From Bacteroidota bacterium (lineage in GTDB: Bacteria; Bacteroidota; Ignavibacteria; Tepidaquicellales; Tepidaquicellaceae): a DNA stretch of 64,000 nucleotides. The stretch lies in NCBI GenBank assembly GCA_018266835.1, contig JAFDZP010000007.1:62001-126000 (forward strand), in the 5' to 3' direction. Under the pieces are notes generated by a model. The model had not been told where the DNA came from, ran no database searches, and saw only the letters and a list, made by a program, of their open reading frames with translations. Numbering within the stretch: the stretch's first letter is position 1; every line of letters begins with the position of its first letter. This document shows, one piece after another, positions 9,760 to 18,071 of this stretch. Both the position numbers and the translations under genes were made by a program.

Positions 9760-9829
9760 CCCTCATTCCCAACGTCCTCGTTGGGAATGAGGGATTACGA
9801 ATCCGCCGCGGCGGATTCGTAATGAGGGA
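9760..9829. repeat. Pair of perfect palindromes (REP-like) between yebC and recJ
   Basis: Two hairpins sit back to back. The first has 15-base perfect arms (9760-9774 and 9779-9793) with a TCCT loop. The second is a perfect 30-base palindrome with no loop (9794-9823). The first ends AATGAGGGA (9786-9794) and the same nine bases recur right after the second (9821-9829). The GC-rich second palindrome stands out from the AT-rich surroundings. They could fold in DNA as cruciforms or in RNA as a terminator or processing signal. The shared tail suggests copies of one dispersed family (compare 53480-53520). Confidence 0.8.
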
Positions 9830-9833
9830 AGAC

Positions 9834-11567
9834 CTAATAAAACTTCATATCCTTAATTTTCAGCTTAATCTTTTCGTAGCCTCTCCATGCAGATTTCTCA
9901 ATATTATAACATGCATCGCAGTATGCGCCTTCAATTATATTCGGTTTGTAATCATTTGAATTAAAGAACACTGCATCAAAATGATTTCCGTTGTCATCTC
10001 TTAATTTAAAAAGAGTCGTGAAATATTTTGCGTGCTTTATTTCTCCGACAATCTGTAATTTTTTTGTTGTGAAAACAGGTAAAGTATTTCCAGGCCCGAA
10101 CGGCTCAAAGAAACTCAATATCTTTACAAATCTTTCGTCAATTTCTTCAAACGTAATTTCTCCGTCAACTTCTATTTCAGGAATAAGCTGCTCATCAGTT
10201 AACTCCCTTACTGCAACTTCATTAAAAACTTTTTTGAATTCGTTTATATTAGCGACTTCAATCTCCAGTCCCGCCGCATGAAAATGTCCGCCGTACTGAA
10301 CAAGAAGGTTATCGCATTTCTTTAATGCTTCATAGATATTAAATCCGTTAATGCTTCGTGCGCTTCCCTTTGCAACTCCGTTAACAGTTGTAAGAACTAT
10401 AGAAGGAATATTATATTTCTCCACAAGTCTTGCAGCAACAATTCCTATCACACCGGGATGCCATGAATCGTTATGAATTACGATTGCATTTTTATATTCT
10501 TCATCGGAAGAATCTTCATACATTTTAAAAGCAGTATCGGTAATATTTTTATCTATCTCGCGTCTTGTGATGTTTTCGGAGTTAAGTATATCTGAAAACT
10601 CCTGTACGTCCTGCTGATTATCAGATGTAAGCAGCTTCACTGCGCGCTTTGCATCGCCTAATCTTCCTACGGCATTAATCCTTGGAGCAACGGTATAAAT
10701 AATATTGTTTGTATTAAGCTTACCGATTTCAAGTCCCGATGATTCCACCAAAGTTCTGAAAGCAGGCCTCGGAGTTGAATTTAAAATTTTAAATCCCTCT
10801 GCAACAAGAATTCTGTTCTCATCTCTTAATGAAACGATATCGGAAGCAGTAGCAATAGCAACGAAGTCCAGAAGTGAATTTGGTAACTCGGGAGTGCCTT
10901 TTAAAATCGCAATCGCCTGCATAAGCTTGAATGCAACACCCGTTCCGCATAACGCTTTGAAAGGGTAAGTGCAGTCTCTTCTTACAGGATCAATAACTGC
11001 CAGTGCCTGAGGAATATTATCGGGTGACTGATGATGGTCGCAGATAATAAACTCAACGCCTTTTGATTTTGCATACTCAATTTTATCAGCTGCAGTAATT
11101 CCGCAGTCGATAGAAACGATAAGCTTAATGCCTTCTTCGGCAGCAGTGTCGATTGATTTTTTTGATATTCCGTAACCTTCGGTAATTCTATCCGGGATAT
11201 AGACTGAAGCATCTAATCCGAAATTTTTGAGGAACAGATAAAACATTGAGACTCCGCAGGTGCCGTCAACATCATAGTCACCCAGGAGCATAATTTTTTC
11301 CTGATTGTCGATAGTCTCAATGAGACGCTCGGCAGCAATTTTACAATCTTTAAGTAAGAACGGGTCGTAAAGTTTTTCTATTGTGGGACGAAAAAATTTA
11401 ACTGTCTTTGCATAATTTGTAATTCCACGTAAGCATAGGAGCTTTATTACAAGGTCAGGCAACTGTACCTTGGTTTTCAGCCCTCTTATTTCATTCGTTA
11501 AATTATTAAAGTCTTCAATGCTAGATCCGTCATTATTTAGGTTTTTAAATTTCCAATTTTTATTCAA
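9834..11567 (-). CDS. recJ: Single-stranded-DNA-specific exonuclease RecJ
   Basis: RecJ digests single-stranded DNA 5' to 3' in recombination and mismatch repair. The 577-residue protein has the DHH-family motifs: LLGDYDVDGTCG (95-105, motif I), VSIDCGITA (151-159), and the DHH triad itself in IICDHHQ (175-180). The C-terminal half contains the DHHA1 domain with GGHFHAAGLE, followed by the RecJ OB-fold. Length is typical. It reads leftward toward yebC, about 126 bases away and separated by palindromes, so the two may or may not be co-transcribed. The upstream neighbour is a tRNA-Leu gene on the same strand. Confidence 0.95.
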   Translation of the reverse strand: MNKNWKFKNLNNDGSSIEDFNNLTNEIRGLKTKVQLPDLVIKLLCLRGITNYAKTVKFFRPTIEKLYDPFLLKDCKIAAERLIETIDNQEKIMLLGDYDVDGTCGVSMFYLFLKNFGLDASVYIPDRITEGYGISKKSIDTAAEEGIKLIVSIDCGITAADKIEYAKSKGVEFIICDHHQSPDNIPQALAVIDPVRRDCTYPFKALCGTGVAFKLMQAIAILKGTPELPNSLLDFVAIATASDIVSLRDENRILVAEGFKILNSTPRPAFRTLVESSGLEIGKLNTNNIIYTVAPRINAVGRLGDAKRAVKLLTSDNQQDVQEFSDILNSENITRREIDKNITDTAFKMYEDSSDEEYKNAIVIHNDSWHPGVIGIVAARLVEKYNIPSIVLTTVNGVAKGSARSINGFNIYEALKKCDNLLVQYGGHFHAAGLEIEVANINEFKKVFNEVAVRELTDEQLIPEIEVDGEITFEEIDERFVKILSFFEPFGPGNTLPVFTTKKLQIVGEIKHAKYFTTLFKLRDDNGNHFDAVFFNSNDYKPNIIEGAYCDACYNIEKSAWRGYEKIKLKIKDMKFY

Positions 11568-11586
11568 TTTTCATAGATATTAATAG

Positions 11587-11670
11587 TGCTCAAAAAGGGA
11601 CTCGAACCCTTACCCCGAGACCGGGACTGCACCCTGAATGCAGCGCGTCTACCAATTCCGCCATTTAAGC
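11587..11670 (-). tRNA. tRNA-Leu, anticodon CAG
   Basis: Read on the minus strand, the 84 bases fold as a class II tRNA. The acceptor arms are GCTTAAA and TTTGAGC (one G-T pair), the D arm contains GGTAGACGC, and the anticodon stem is CTGCA/TGCAG around the loop TTCAGGG, giving anticodon CAG. A long variable arm and a T arm with GGTTCGAGTCC follow. The long variable arm and D-arm sequence are typical of tRNA-Leu. The 3' CCA is not encoded. It sits just upstream of recJ on the same strand. Confidence 0.95.
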
Positions 11671-12009
11671 TGTTACAACATGGAAAATAAAAATAAGGCT
11701 TTGCATATTCAATGTAATCTATTTTCTATAAAATAAGCATTTTAGAAACAACTTACCTATTAGTAGGAATGGGTGAAAAATGTTTTGTTGGGAAAATTAG
11801 TTTGAGTATTTTTGAAAAGGATTTTGATTGAGTGAATTTGAATTCTTATTTTGCAGAAAAACCCGACCAAAACCCGACTTTTTTAAAATTAAAATTCTTC
11901 AGTATTGTTTTTACAACATCGGAGTGATGAAAATCCATCAAAAATCCGTCATTTTAGAAAAACTATTAAATAGGTGATATAAAATTGGTATTCTAAAATA
12001 AAATTTCAT
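11671..12009. other. AT-rich gap beside tRNA-Leu, holding the left direct repeat
   Basis: No open frame of useful length is seen. The stretch holds a short CCCGACCAAAACCCGACTT tandem (around 11861-11880) and the left copy of a roughly 73-base imperfect direct repeat (11895-11967) whose partner lies after the next gene (12527-12599). I see no integrase remnant that I can prove. Confidence 0.5.
11895..11967 (+). repeat. Imperfect direct repeat, left copy
   Basis: This copy matches 12527-12599 over about 73 bases with several mismatches and a small gap. The best shared blocks are ATTGTTTTTACAA and CAAAAATCCGTCA. Together the two copies bracket the small membrane-protein gene at 12010, leaving about 560 bases between them. 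Such flanking repeats can mark insertion of a cassette or two copies of a dispersed element. Confidence 0.55.
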
Positions 12010-12486
12010 ATGGTTGATCAATTGGTTTTTAATATTTATTATTTAGTTTATAAATATCCGGTATTTTTCATAATACTTATAGGAATATATTTATTTTTTT
12101 TCATCTTAACATTAAAAAATACAAAATTCAAAACGATCTCCCGTTCTAAAATATTAATCATTATAGTTGTAGCTATATTGAATTTAATATTTGTGAGCTT
12201 TATTGTGCTAAATACTTTAGAAAATGTACGGGAAATTGGTAAGCTTGAAGACAAACTTAACCATGGTGCTGAAATATTGGAAAAATACAAACTCAAAAAT
12301 TTAAAATATCCTGAAAGCCTAATTGGTTTAGAAAGTGAGTTTAAATTATATAATATAGATAGTTATAAATATGAAAAATATTCTGACGGCAATATGATTT
12401 TAAAGATTAGAATTTACGATACATACAGTGATTTGTGTTATAAATCTATAAATAATGAGATTACTCTTGAGAATTATATATATTAA
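12010..12486 (+). CDS. Small orphan membrane protein
   Basis: The 158-residue protein has two strongly hydrophobic segments (about residues 15-35 and 46-67), then a soluble C-terminal part of about 90 residues. The latter starts with a helix (REIGKLEDKLNHGAEILEKY) followed by LKYPESLIGLES and short beta-like stretches. The YP-SL pattern faintly recalls pseudopilin-like proteins, but this is weak. The gene is more AT-rich than its neighbours, stands alone, and is bracketed by imperfect direct repeats, so it may be a recent insertion. The function is unknown. Confidence 0.6.
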   Translation: MVDQLVFNIYYLVYKYPVFFIILIGIYLFFFILTLKNTKFKTISRSKILIIIVVAILNLIFVSFIVLNTLENVREIGKLEDKLNHGAEILEKYKLKNLKYPESLIGLESEFKLYNIDSYKYEKYSDGNMILKIRIYDTYSDLCYKSINNEITLENYIY

Positions 12487-12526
12487 ATTTTAGGCCGTGG
12501 TAATAAATCTATGCATTAATTTTTAA

Positions 12527-12599
12527 AATCCCGAGAATTGTTTTTACAATACTGAGCTGGACAAAATCCGTCAAAAATCCGTCAATTTAGAAAAAATTT
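12527..12599 (+). repeat. Imperfect direct repeat, right copy
   Basis: This is the partner of 11895-11967. It contains a short internal tandem, ATCCGTCA repeated with a spacer of three A residues. It ends just before the hairpin-repeat mosaic. Confidence 0.55.
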
Positions 12600-12666
12600 T
12601 CTTTTGATTGGATTCCCGCCTTCGGGGGAATGACAAACAAAATGTTACAAAAATGTTACAATGTAT

Positions 12667-12713
12667 GTTCCGACGCAAGAGCCCCGATAAAGCGGGATGT
12701 GCCACATCGGAAC
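12667..12713. repeat. Hairpin repeat element with GTTCCGA/TCGGAAC ends
   Basis: The 47-base segment has perfect 7-base outer arms and an inner potential stem CCCG/CGGG around ATAAAG. GC content is far above the surroundings. It looks like a dispersed intergenic element rather than a terminator, since no T run follows. Confidence 0.5.
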
Positions 12714-12727
12714 TAGAGGTCGAGTTT

Positions 12728-12838
12728 CCCCCTCCTTTTCAAGGAGGGGGATTAAGGGGGTGGTTAAAGTGAAGAAACAACTATTACTTACTAGTTCCCT
12801 TTAACCCCTCCCTGACCCTCCCCTTAGTAAGGGGAGGG
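12728..12838. repeat. Two inverted copies of a CCCCCTCC/GGAGGGGG hairpin element
   Basis: Copy 1 (12728 to about 12769) is a hairpin with 10-base arms (12728-12737 and 12741-12750) followed by a GGGGGTGGTTAAAG tail. Copy 2 (about 12799-12838) is the same arrangement in reverse orientation: hairpin 12816-12838 with 11-base arms and one loop base, preceded on the plus strand by CTTTAACCCCTCCC. About 30 bases separate them. A third copy lies at 53432-53472. The conserved hairpin plus tail in different loci marks a mobile or REP-like family. Confidence 0.75.
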
Positions 12839-12842
12839 AATA

Positions 12843-12912
12843 TGATGTAACAATAATGTTACAATCTGTGACATCATAAAAATCATAATGATCAGTGTTC
12901 AAGAATGTTACA
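12843..12912. promoter_or_regulatory. Cluster of TGTTACA-type motifs upstream of the ABC ATPase gene
   Basis: TGTAACA (12846), TGTTACA (12857), TGTGACA (12867) and TGTTACA (12906) lie within 70 bases, the last ending 46 bases before the start codon. Two more copies are at 12643 and 12654. The motif and its inverse both occur, as expected for a regulator-binding site or a by-product of AT-rich repeats. Regulation is only a suggestion. Confidence 0.3.
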
Positions 12913-12958
12913 ATTTTGCTACTTTATAAAAAGCAGAAATACCGTAAATTAATTTTAC

Positions 12959-13711
12959 ATGATAAAAGTAAAAAATCTTACCAAAAAATACGAAGCTATT
13001 ATTGCGTTAAATAATATCTCGTTTGAGCTTAACAGAGGTGAAATAACGGGATTAATAGGCACTAACGGCGCGGGTAAATCCACAACGGTAAAAATTCTAT
13101 CAGGACTTCTTGAATATGACTCTGGTTCAGTTTCAATAATGGATATCGATGTTTTAAAAAATCCTATTGAAGTAAAAAAGATTATCGGCTACGTTCCGGA
13201 ATCACCGAATCTTTTCAATTCCCTTTCCGTGCTTGAGTATCTGAATTTCATAGGAGAAATTCGCGCAATTGATAAGCCGTTACTCAAAAAACGAATTGAT
13301 AATTTCGCAAACTTCTTTGCGTTTGACCAGTACTTAAATGAGTCAATCGGAATTTTATCAAAGGGTAATAAGCAAAAGGTTCTTATTACATCTTCCCTGC
13401 TTCACAATCCTGACATAATTTATTTTGATGAGCCGCTTAACGGACTTGATGCAAACAGCATATTTGCTTTTCAGGATTTAGTCGCTTATCTCAAATCAGA
13501 AAATAAAATTATACTTTACTGTTCGCATTTATTAAACACGATTGAAAAAATTTCCGACAGGATAATTTATCTTGATAAAGGCATTATTAAAATTGATAAG
13601 CCAACGGAAGAGCTGCGAAACTCTGCTAACTATACTGACCTTGAAAACATGTTCCGTGAAATAAGCATAGCCGATGAAGCAAACAAATTTAAAGTAACTG
13701 ACCTGTTTTGA
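12959..13711 (+). CDS. ABC transporter ATP-binding protein
   Basis: This 250-residue ATPase subunit has a Walker A motif GTNGAGKST (34-42), a signature LSKGNKQ (133-139), a Walker B motif IIYFDEP (153-159), and a switch His in YCSHLL. The subfamily resembles the CcmA/NatA/ABC-2 exporters (GEITGLIGTNGAGKST, GYVPE). These normally pair with a multi-span permease, but none is adjacent: the next gene encodes an exported barrel-like protein. The permease must be elsewhere, or the transporter is a remnant. Six TGTTACA-like motifs precede it. Confidence 0.88.
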   Translation: MIKVKNLTKKYEAIIALNNISFELNRGEITGLIGTNGAGKSTTVKILSGLLEYDSGSVSIMDIDVLKNPIEVKKIIGYVPESPNLFNSLSVLEYLNFIGEIRAIDKPLLKKRIDNFANFFAFDQYLNESIGILSKGNKQKVLITSSLLHNPDIIYFDEPLNGLDANSIFAFQDLVAYLKSENKIILYCSHLLNTIEKISDRIIYLDKGIIKIDKPTEELRNSANYTDLENMFREISIADEANKFKVTDLF

Positions 13712-13735
13712 AAATCTGAATAAAACAATTAAGTA

Positions 13736-15640
13736 TTGCTGCGAATAATAATCATATTTTGTATTACAATAATATCAGCTCAGTTATTCGCACAGTCAAC
13801 AACTACATTTATAGATTCTGCTTACATAAACAACTTCCTGTACACTGAGTTTGAGAATAACAGCAACACTGCGCGATTAAACTCGCGCATTAACTACAGC
13901 TTTCTCAGGCCAAAACTGTATATCACATTCAAAAATTTTTATAATTCAGATGTATCTAAACTCTCTCAGAATTTTTACAGGGACCTTGATAATCTAAAGC
14001 TTGAAGCACTATATTTAAAATCAGATAAGTTCAATTTCGGCGGCGGAGTTAAAAGCAGTATTCTTTCTGACCAGAGAATTACAGAAAGCAGTGTTAACAA
14101 TAACGTCTTCGTTTACTCGACTGCAAATTATAATTTAACATCTGACATTGCATTCAAATTAAATACAGGTTACAAAAGAGAAAATCAAATTGGAGAAATT
14201 GCGTCGGGATTCAGCGGCGAGTTTAAATCAGATATACCCTATCTCAATATAGAAAATTATATTGCCCGCTCGAATCTATATTTATCCTATGATGCGCTGG
14301 ATAAAAAGAAAAATTATCAGAACGAATTATACACCGAGCTTTATAAAAAATTTGCCGATGGAAGCAGCAATACAGGGATATTTAAATATTATTCGCTTCG
14401 AAGAGATTTCTTCGTTGCAGCTACTCCAAGCATCTCACAGCAAAACGGAGTAATAAATAATGTGGAGTCACGAATAGAAAACGCAGTGCAACTTGAAGAT
14501 AATTTTAATTATCAGCTTTCACAAAACGGAGGGCTTAGACTCGGGGGAGTGTATCTCACAAAAACAATTAACAGGGAATTCAAATATGATGCTGACCCTC
14601 AGAACGTGTTGATAGAAAATGTTTACGATACAAAAATTCAGGAGAACAAACTGGAATTTTTCTCGGGGCTTCAATACAGTTTTTTTAATCTCGGCGCAAA
14701 TATTGAAATGAATTACTCGGAGCGCTCGGAAAACCACGACTTAACAAATCCGGGTTTATATACTCCCTCACAGTTAAGTGAGCTTGAAAAAGTTGAAAAG
14801 AACAAAGATAATAATAGCAAGAAAACGAATCTTAACTACGAATTTTTTTATGATGTTTCCAAAGTTCATTCGCTTGAGTTCAAAGGGTATGCTTCCATAC
14901 TTCATTATGATACTGACAGCAAAACAAATTTCGATGACAGGGATGAACAGAACCAGATATATTCTATATCACATTTGTATAACAACAAGAATGATTTTAA
15001 AGTAAAGACAACTTTTGACGTAAATATATCGAAGCTCAAATATATTTTTGCAGAGCGAAGTGCAAACAATTATACGAATAAAATTTATAAGCTGACATCG
15101 GAGAACGAGTATAAAATTCTTCCGAACCTTATAACAAGAAATTCATTTCAGGTGCTCGCAAACTATACGGTTTATGATTTTGAAGATATAATTTCACAGA
15201 TAAAAAGTTTTTCGTACAGGCAGCTGAACTTAAAAGATTCGACATACTATGAACTGAACAAGCATTTTTCATTCGAGGTTTATGGCGAAGCAAAAATTTA
15301 TGAACAAGGTGAATTTAATAACAATGCCTTCTCAATAAACCCTATTTTTTACAATGTGGATAGGTCTGCATTCTTTCAGGTAAACTATCGCATAAGTAAT
15401 CTCGTAAAGATAAGCGGGAAGACTTCTTACTTCGAGCAGCAGATATATAATTATCAGGATGGCGAGAAACTGTTGAAGAGTACCTTCAGAACTTCAAGTG
15501 TTATGGGAAAAATATTTTTCTATCTTGGAAAAAATTCTTTGATTAACTTTACATATTCTGTTGACTACTTAAGATACGATGCAGAAGAGCAAAATTATAA
15601 TACAAACAATGTTTCACTGAACGTGTTCTATAATTTTTAA
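13736..15640 (+). CDS. Exported outer-membrane beta-barrel-like protein
   Basis: The 634-residue protein starts at TTG (an in-frame stop lies just upstream, so no earlier start exists) with a signal peptide ending QLFAQ (about residue 19). The remainder has alternating strand-forming residues, many Tyr/Phe/Asn, and repeated patterns typical of large outer-membrane barrels, ending in Phe (NVFYNF). It lies 24 bases after the ABC ATPase gene and 14 before the kinase gene. I do not recognise a named family; an outer-membrane protein of unknown cargo is the most I would claim. Confidence 0.75.
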   Translation: MLRIIIIFCITIISAQLFAQSTTTFIDSAYINNFLYTEFENNSNTARLNSRINYSFLRPKLYITFKNFYNSDVSKLSQNFYRDLDNLKLEALYLKSDKFNFGGGVKSSILSDQRITESSVNNNVFVYSTANYNLTSDIAFKLNTGYKRENQIGEIASGFSGEFKSDIPYLNIENYIARSNLYLSYDALDKKKNYQNELYTELYKKFADGSSNTGIFKYYSLRRDFFVAATPSISQQNGVINNVESRIENAVQLEDNFNYQLSQNGGLRLGGVYLTKTINREFKYDADPQNVLIENVYDTKIQENKLEFFSGLQYSFFNLGANIEMNYSERSENHDLTNPGLYTPSQLSELEKVEKNKDNNSKKTNLNYEFFYDVSKVHSLEFKGYASILHYDTDSKTNFDDRDEQNQIYSISHLYNNKNDFKVKTTFDVNISKLKYIFAERSANNYTNKIYKLTSENEYKILPNLITRNSFQVLANYTVYDFEDIISQIKSFSYRQLNLKDSTYYELNKHFSFEVYGEAKIYEQGEFNNNAFSINPIFYNVDRSAFFQVNYRISNLVKISGKTSYFEQQIYNYQDGEKLLKSTFRTSSVMGKIFFYLGKNSLINFTYSVDYLRYDAEEQNYNTNNVSLNVFYNF

Positions 15641-15654
15641 AAACTAAAACGATT

Positions 15655-16059
15655 TTGAAAACATACAGCCTTGTACTGCCCAGCGACAGGAAAGAAATAA
15701 GCAAATTTGAAAATCTCCTTGTAGAGATTAATAATGAATTCGGAATGGCTATGGAGAAATTCATTAACTTTCAGATAGCTGCATCAGAAGCAATAGTCAA
15801 CGCAATAGTTCATGGCAACAAACAAAATCCTCAGAAGAAAGTATTTGTAGAAGTAATAACAGATGAGCATAAACTTGAAATGAGAATAAAAGATGAAGGC
15901 GAAGGATTTGATGTATCCAAACTTCCCGATCCCACCGACGAAACAAACCTGTATAAAGAATCCGGCAGAGGCGTATTTATTATCCGTTCGTTAGTAGATG
16001 AGTTTTATATAGAATCAGATACTGCAGGAACACGAATGGTTCTTTTAATGCTAAAATAA
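15655..16059 (+). CDS. RsbW-like serine/threonine kinase (anti-sigma factor type)
   Basis: The 134-residue GHKL-fold protein carries the N box EAIVNAIVHG (45-54), the G1 box DEGEGFD (80-86) and the G2 box GRGVFII (104-110), matching the RsbW/SpoIIAB class of anti-sigma regulatory kinases. Such proteins bind a sigma factor or phosphorylate an anti-sigma antagonist with a STAS domain. No STAS partner or sigma gene is adjacent, so its partners are unknown. It starts at TTG. Two TTGCAGC hairpins follow its stop. Confidence 0.85.
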   Translation: MKTYSLVLPSDRKEISKFENLLVEINNEFGMAMEKFINFQIAASEAIVNAIVHGNKQNPQKKVFVEVITDEHKLEMRIKDEGEGFDVSKLPDPTDETNLYKESGRGVFIIRSLVDEFYIESDTAGTRMVLLMLK

Positions 16060-16064
16060 AAAAA

Positions 16065-16089
16065 TTGCAGCCGTGAAACACAGCTGCAA
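16065..16089. terminator. Short TTGCAGC hairpin after the kinase gene
   Basis: Perfect 7-base arms TTGCAGC (16065-16071) and GCTGCAA (16083-16089) surround an 11-base loop. There is an A run before it and no T run after, so it would terminate leftward transcription better than rightward. The same arms recur at 16195-16237. Confidence 0.5.
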
Positions 16090-16194
16090 CTCGTATCAGG
16101 TATTTCACAATACCCCGTCCTCGATACTATTTATGACTCAAAATTACCTATAGCAGATATCACTATCAAAGAAACTTTAATGTATTTGTGAGTA

Positions 16195-16237
16195 AAAAAA
16201 AATTGCAGCTTCTCCCCGCGAGCCGCTGCAATTTTTT
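16195..16237. terminator. Bidirectional terminator between convergent genes
   Basis: The arms are AAAAATTGCAGC (ending 16209) and GCTGCAATTTTTT (16225-16237) around a GC-rich loop. A runs and T runs on both sides allow termination in both directions, fitting its place between the rightward kinase gene and the leftward T9SS cargo gene. Confidence 0.8.
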
Positions 16238-16278
16238 GTAACAAGAAATAACAAACGTCCTGTTATTCTGCCTTAAAA

Positions 16279-17904
16279 TTATTTTACTAAAATCATTTTC
16301 TTTGTATCTGTTCCGTTAGCAGTTTCTAATTTATAGAAGTAAATTCCTCCGGATAATTTTTCAGCATTAAAGTTTACTTCATAGCTTCCTGTATTCATCG
16401 AAACATTAACAAGCTCGGCAACTTCTTTTCCGTTGATATCGGAAACTGTTAATTTCACTGCGCCTGCTTTAACGATATCAAAAGAAATTTTTGTCGAAGG
16501 ATTGAAAGGATTCGGATAGTTCTGATTCAGTCTGAACGAACTTAGAGTTTCTCTCGGGCTGTGAATTCCGACAAGGTCACCCATTTTGATAAGCATGTAA
16601 TCTGCTGAACCGTAGCCTGTCATATTAATGCTGCCAAATACTGCGGAGTTACTGAAAAATCCTGTGAGAAATATGTTACCTGCGTTATCTGTTCGTAAGC
16701 AATTGCCGACATCCTGACCTGAGCCACCACCGATTTTTACCCATTGAAAATCGCCGTTGGAATTATACTTTGCAATATATGCATCTCCCTGACCGCTGCT
16801 AACTACATTTGTATTACCGAAAGTTGCTGTCTCCATGCAATAACCGGATACAAATACGCTGCCCTGGGCGTCAACTACCGTTGCATTTGCGAAGTCATAG
16901 TTTGCTCCGCCTGCGCTTTTAACCCAGATGTTGTTTCCGTTTACATCAAACTTTGATACAAAGATATCATACTGTCCTGTTGAAGTTAAGTTATTGCTTC
17001 CCATAGTCATTGAGTTTTGAAAGCAGCCTGCCCAGTAAATATTGTTTGAAGCTCTGTCAAAGCACAGTGAGCGCATATTTTCCGAACCGCTTCCGCCGAA
17101 CTGTTTTACCCAAAGCTGTGTGCCGTTTAAATCATACGCTCCAAGAAATAAGTCTGCAGGTCCGTTACTTGTTAACATAACTCCGTCAAAGTTAGATGTG
17201 CCGCCGAATATTCCTGCCATGTAAAATTTATCAGTTCCGGTTGCAATGTAAGGGTAGCCGCCTGTGTTTTTTGCCCATACAGGTGTTCCGTCGGCACCAA
17301 CTCTCATAACAAATTTTGCTGTACTGCTTCCGTTAGGAGGTAATGAAATTCCTCCTTCTGCAGTAAAAGTTCCGTAGTATTGACCGGTTATAAAAACATC
17401 GTTGTTAATCATAGACATGTCTACAATGAAGTCCTGTGAAGCACCGCCGTATTGTTTTACCCATTGATATTCGCCGGCAGGATTTAATTTTGCTATGAAT
17501 ATATCTTCACCAAGTTCTACCCCTCCTGCAGTTAAAGTAATTCCGTCAAAATGTGAAACACCCTGGAATGTACCGCCCACGTAAACATTACCGTCTTCGC
17601 CTATGAAAATTTTATCAGCTTCATCTTTCATTGAGCTTCCTGCAGATTTGAACCATAGTAAAGAACCTGCAGAATTATACTTTGCTATAAAAATATCAAA
17701 GTCGCCAAGACTTGTAACATTCACATTTTCAAAACTTGCATTGCTTTTGTAGCAGCCGGCTGTATATATGTTTCCGGAGTTATCCACACACATACCGTAT
17801 CCGTAATCAGTAGATGCGCCGCCGCCTTTTTTCCCGAACTGAAAGCTTTGAGCATTTAGAACTCCGCAAAGAAGTAAAAGGAGAATTATTAATTTTGATT
17901 TCAT
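16279..17904 (-). CDS. T9SS-secreted beta-propeller-like repeat protein
   Basis: The 541-residue protein has a signal peptide (MKSKLIILLLLLCGVLNAQ) and about nine repeats of roughly 45-50 residues of the form DNSGNIYTAG...F...DIFIAKYNSAG...W.KSAGG, as in SBBP-type beta-propeller repeats. The C-terminal 75 residues form a T9SS type A sorting domain: LNQNYPNPFNPSTKISFD, then GKEVAELVN and GGIYFYKLE, ending KKMILVK. This predicts export through the inner membrane by Sec and across the outer membrane by T9SS, with surface attachment or release. The function of the propeller is unknown; such proteins often bind other surface components. It is transcribed divergently from the gene at 18072. Confidence 0.88.
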   Translation of the reverse strand: MKSKLIILLLLLCGVLNAQSFQFGKKGGGASTDYGYGMCVDNSGNIYTAGCYKSNASFENVNVTSLGDFDIFIAKYNSAGSLLWFKSAGSSMKDEADKIFIGEDGNVYVGGTFQGVSHFDGITLTAGGVELGEDIFIAKLNPAGEYQWVKQYGGASQDFIVDMSMINNDVFITGQYYGTFTAEGGISLPPNGSSTAKFVMRVGADGTPVWAKNTGGYPYIATGTDKFYMAGIFGGTSNFDGVMLTSNGPADLFLGAYDLNGTQLWVKQFGGSGSENMRSLCFDRASNNIYWAGCFQNSMTMGSNNLTSTGQYDIFVSKFDVNGNNIWVKSAGGANYDFANATVVDAQGSVFVSGYCMETATFGNTNVVSSGQGDAYIAKYNSNGDFQWVKIGGGSGQDVGNCLRTDNAGNIFLTGFFSNSAVFGSINMTGYGSADYMLIKMGDLVGIHSPRETLSSFRLNQNYPNPFNPSTKISFDIVKAGAVKLTVSDINGKEVAELVNVSMNTGSYEVNFNAEKLSGGIYFYKLETANGTDTKKMILVK

Positions 17905-18071
17905 AAGAAGAGTTTTAATTTTTAGTAAAACTACTTTAAATATGTTTATAAATCAAAAAATTTTAATTAGATTTGTGAGCTGAAACATTCTCACTTTATA
18001 AAATTAATGCATTTTATCGCATATTTTATAATATTTGTGAGATAAATTGTGAACTCTAAAATTCATCAAGA

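Larger units (their letters stand above)
12487..12958. other. Non-coding mosaic of dispersed repeats
   Basis: This 472-base gap contains no credible gene. In order it holds the right direct repeat (12527-12599), a small hairpin (12612-12631), two TGTTACA motifs (12643-12660), a hairpin with 7-base outer arms GTTCCGA/TCGGAAC (12667-12713), two inverted copies of a C-rich/G-rich hairpin element (12728-12838), and four further TGT(T/A/G)ACA motifs (12846-12912) just before the ABC ATPase gene. Confidence 0.75.

Noticed and set aside
11671-12958. Possible integrated phage or genomic island at tRNA-Leu
   Set aside because: No integrase, attachment-site duplication of the tRNA end, or phage gene is visible; only a small orphan gene and repeats are present.
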